Source of the DNA: Hermatobates lingyangjiaoensis | Lineage: Eukaryota; Arthropoda; Insecta; Hemiptera; Hermatobatidae | Reading direction: 5' to 3' | Assembly: GCA_026182355.1 (NCBI GenBank) | Contig: JAPFBL010001929.1 | Coordinates: 806,501-870,500, forward strand | DNA length: 64,000 bases | Shown here: positions 62,111 to 64,000 of the stretch, piece by piece | How positions within the stretch are numbered: the stretch's first letter is position 1 | Layout: each line of letters begins with the position of its first letter | The notes under the pieces: model-generated | The model's input: the letters and a program-made list of their open reading frames with translations, nothing else | What the model was told of the DNA's origin: nothing | Database searches by the model: none | Position numbers and translations under genes: made by a program

Positions 62111-62689
62111 TTTTTGTTTACTTTTCAATTTAATTCTTCTTTTCCAACATGATTATTTTAACATTTTAACATGATGTAATTTTTATAAATATTTGTTAAA
62201 GTATAACAAATACAAGTTATTTGAGTTTAAGTTTATTCAAAAGTGTGTAAGAAAAATGGAGACACAATTATTAAAATTAATCGTAGACAACTTAAATATT
62301 TTAGATACAGATGCTGAAAAAGGTATCAGTTATCATTATTAGATCAAGTATTTCACTCTTAACTGGATGGTATACTTTGAAGTTTTCCATCCCACACATA
62401 ATATACCAGTAATTTCTGAATAATTTCTGACTCATAAGGCAAGCAAATAGAACTTTAACACTCTAAAGTTTGCGAATATTACCAACATGATATCCTTTTA
62501 TTTGAGAAAGTTTAACAGAATATTAGAAATAAATAGTGAAAGTAGTGATAAAATAACTATAAATTCTCGGTAAGCGAATAGAAATGAGTGCAGATGGGAC
62601 TTGTCCCAAAGTTATTTGACCTAAATTATTGGTTTCAACAAGTGTCGTTAAAGAAGAACTGTTCTTTTGAAATTCTCTTGAATATACAA

Positions 62690-62816
62690 ATATATATATA
62701 TTGTTAAAAGTAGCAGCAGCTTCTGCTCTCACGATTTTTGAGCTGGTGGCCTCGATCTTGCGGGCGATTCTTCTATCTTTTTGTTGGACCTTCCACATCA
62801 ATTGTCCAAGGGACAT
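62690..62816 (-). pseudogene. PLE ORF, N-terminal fragment (family E)
   Basis: Minus strand, ATG at 62816: MSLGQLMWKVQQKDRRIARK, IEATSSKIVRAEAAATFNN, then IYIF from the TA-rich end at 62690-62700. The start codon is only 10 nt after the predicted hammerhead cleavage site. Compared with the 8.7 kb copy it ends about ten codons earlier. A longer open frame (62523-62855) runs through the junction and is not meaningful beyond 62700. Confidence 0.65.
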
Positions 62817-62821
62817 GAATT

Positions 62822-62866
62822 CATACGAGCTTTCGACCATAATTGCGTTAGTCATCGTCAGGTAAA
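62822..62866 (-). ncRNA. Hammerhead ribozyme, family E, intact core
   Basis: Minus strand: CUGACGA (62855-62861), extra U, stem II GACUA/UGGUC with a 9-nt loop, GAA (62832-62834), palindrome AGCU (62828-62831), predicted cleavage after C (62827). Complete core. It sits between the endonuclease stop codon and the N-terminal ORF segment of the next unit. Confidence 0.85.
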
Positions 62867-62967
62867 ATCTTCTCCTGGAAGGATGCTTATATAAACTTCC
62901 TTAGTGGACGTGATCTCTGATTGGTCCAATAAACTTGAGTACAGAGTACTCAATCAGAGTACAGGTT

Positions 62968-63349
62968 TCAGTTTTCTTTCTTATTCCATTTCATTTTAGG
63001 AATAAAATATGTTATTTTAGGAATAAACTCTATGTTCTTGTTTGTTGGAATGACGAACATTCCTTTCACCTGAAGATTAATTGAGGGGTTTCTTTCTTTT
63101 ATGTATAAAGCCTCTAAAATATGCAGTTTATCAAAATTTTCCTCTCGTTTGATAATACGAGTACCTTGCACAATCATTTCTCTAGTTAATTGTACATTCT
63201 GCTTTTCCTGGGCATATGTCTTTGGAGCGCTAGCAGCTAAATAAAGGGTTAATCTCCTGGAGAGCTTTGTTGTAGTCAACCCGATGTACTTTGAGGGCAG
63301 GTTCTTACATTCACCCGTAGTACAAGTATACTCGTATTCCAAGTGACTA
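62968..63349 (-). pseudogene. PLE GIY-YIG endonuclease domain (family E), C-terminal fragment
   Basis: The minus strand reads LEYEYTCTTGECKNLPSKYI, GLTTTKLSRRLTLYLAASAP, KTYAQEKQNVQLTREMIVQG, LHILEALYIKERNPSINLQ and MFVIPTNKN to a stop at 62968. Strands YEY and YIG, the TGEC and CK cysteine region, the SRRL helix with conserved Arg and the EALYIKE segment with the metal-binding Glu are those of Penelope-like endonucleases. The frame is open for 124 codons. RT is absent upstream: another HHR unit begins at 63365. About 100 bp downstream lies the family E hammerhead, then the ORF start, so this copy shows how the 3' end runs into the terminal repeat. Related split copy at 9.7-10.8 kb. Confidence 0.9.
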
Positions 63350-63364
63350 CTTTGAAGCTCCTGG

Positions 63365-63499
63365 GTATTCTTTTTTGGGCTGTTTCTTCAAGAAACACGA
63401 ATGAAAAACAGAAACTAGGACTCACATTCAATATTTCGACCCTTTTAACGTTCGTCCTCAGGAAAGCCAACCGTTAAATCGTGGCAAAAAGACGAAAGG

Positions 63500-63500
<1 letters not shown>
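63365..63500 (-). repeat. Family A hammerhead unit, minus strand
   Basis: It runs from the (TA)n at 63502 on the minus strand through TTAACGGTTGGCTTTCCTGA, the HHR (63424-63466) and GTGAGTCCTAGTTTCTGTTT to about 63365, where the PLE endonuclease begins. One side therefore lacks a TA border. Confidence 0.65.
63424..63466 (-). ncRNA. Hammerhead ribozyme, family A, intact core strings
   Basis: Minus strand: CUGAGGA (63455-63461), extra C, stem II with GA/UC closing pairs and a loose interior, GAA (63435-63437), palindrome AUAU (63431-63434), predicted cleavage after U (63430), then GAAUGUG. Confidence 0.7.
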
Positions 63501-63548
<48 letters not shown>

Positions 63549-63615
63549 TATATATATATTATATATATTATATATATATCAATGAACAAAGCACAATAAG
63601 AAAATGGGAAAACAA

Positions 63616-63658
63616 GACTAAGATCCTTCAACCGTAGCAAGCGGTCTTCGTCAGAGTC
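63616..63658 (-). ncRNA. Hammerhead ribozyme-like motif, family B, one change
   Basis: Minus strand: GACU, CUGACGA (63648-63654), extra A, GACCG/CGGUU, GAA, GGAUCU (A15.1 changed to G), U, AGUC. The palindrome is broken at the base that closes helix III. Confidence 0.7.
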
Positions 63659-63664
63659 AAAAAC

Positions 63665-63707
63665 CCAACTGACGAAGACCGCTTGTTACGGTTGAAAGAT
63701 CTTAGTC
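63665..63707 (+). ncRNA. Hammerhead ribozyme, family B, intact core
   Basis: CUGACGA 63669-63675, extra A, stem II GACCG/CGGUU, GAA 63694-63696, palindrome AGAUCU 63697-63702, U63703, AGUC 63704-63707. The upstream stem-I strand is shortened by the centre of the dimer. Confidence 0.8.
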
Positions 63708-63774
63708 TTGTTTTCCCATTTTCTTATTGTGGTTTGATCATTGATTGTTATTTCACGTGTTTATGTGAGATCTT

Positions 63775-63816
<42 letters not shown>

Positions 63817-64000
63817 TATATGTGTGTGTAGGAGGAGAAAGGGCTATTTACTTTATATTTAAAGAAATATCTAATGATAAAGAACTAATTTTCTTTCTCA
63901 CGGTGAATGCTCAAACTGAATGTTCCATGTAAATTATGATTTGGAATTATAATGAAAGTAGGAATTGAAAACAATATTGTGTAATATTTGATACTAATTG

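Larger units (their letters stand above)
63502..63812. repeat. Family B hammerhead unit, complete inverted dimer between long (TA)n tracts
   Basis: (TA)n 63502-63579 (interrupted), left arm 63581-63660, right arm 63668-63775, (TA)n 63776-63812. The arms are nearly identical. Two HHRs face outward. The right end reads GTTATTTCACGTGTTTATGT and GAGATCTTTATTAT before TA. Confidence 0.85.

Overview
The window looks like intergenic DNA from a metazoan, most likely an arthropod (inference). It is very AT-rich and full of (TA)n microsatellites, and I could not recognise a single intact host gene. Nearly all recognisable sequence is mobile-element debris: Penelope-like elements (PLEs), Jockey-, I- and RNase-H-type LINEs, a tRNA-derived SINE family, a mariner, Tigger/pogo-like MITEs and a 5S rRNA-like sequence. 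Species cannot be determined from what I can see. The long open reading frames are mostly accidental, either TA microsatellite translation (IYIYIY) or repeat units whose length is a multiple of 3.

The outstanding feature is a dense set of hammerhead-ribozyme (HHR) motifs, more than 40 in 64 kb on both strands. About 30 keep both consensus strings, CUGANGA and GAAA, around a stem-II hairpin. They fall into several sequence families (called A to I here). In every family helix III is replaced by a short palindrome starting with the A of GAAA and ending with the U before the cleavage nucleotide: AUAU, ACGU, AGCU, AGAUCU, AGGCCU, ACGCGU, and in decayed copies ACCGGU, AGCGCU, AUGCAU, ACAUGU. This is the architecture of small PLE-associated hammerheads known to cleave as dimers; here many versions sit side by side.

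Layout. 1-9 kb: SINE fragment, family C and B foldback units, a 330-bp dispersed repeat, a Jockey RT fragment, a PLE 5' unit. 9-13.6 kb: a PLE GIY-YIG endonuclease split by a LINE with a 10-bp target duplication, then a 5'-truncated mariner. 14-20.6 kb: the densest cluster of TA-flanked HHR units, plus a PLE endonuclease on the minus strand. 20.8-29 kb: quieter, with an RNase H LINE, a Jockey RT fragment and a minus-strand PLE 5' unit. 29-37 kb: three SINE copies, HHR inverted dimers, a second I-like LINE copy with a 9-bp target duplication. 38-45.5 kb: foldback HHR pairs and two PLE copies with endonuclease and HHR. 45.5-56 kb: 5S-like sequence, Tigger-like MITEs, SINE, a 63-bp minisatellite and long stretches without features. 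57-64 kb: HHR pairs and a PLE 3' terminus (endonuclease, HHR, start of the next ORF) on the minus strand.

How the parts relate: PLE copies read endonuclease, short spacer, HHR, about 50 codons of a conserved N-terminal coding segment or an equivalent leader, and then stop in (TA)n. HHR units without any coding sequence (families A and B) also begin and end in (TA)n and may be non-autonomous, retrozyme-like relatives moved by the PLE machinery. Many are head-to-head inverted dimers. A few G+C-richer non-repetitive islands could be cis-regulatory blocks of a distant gene, but this is speculative.
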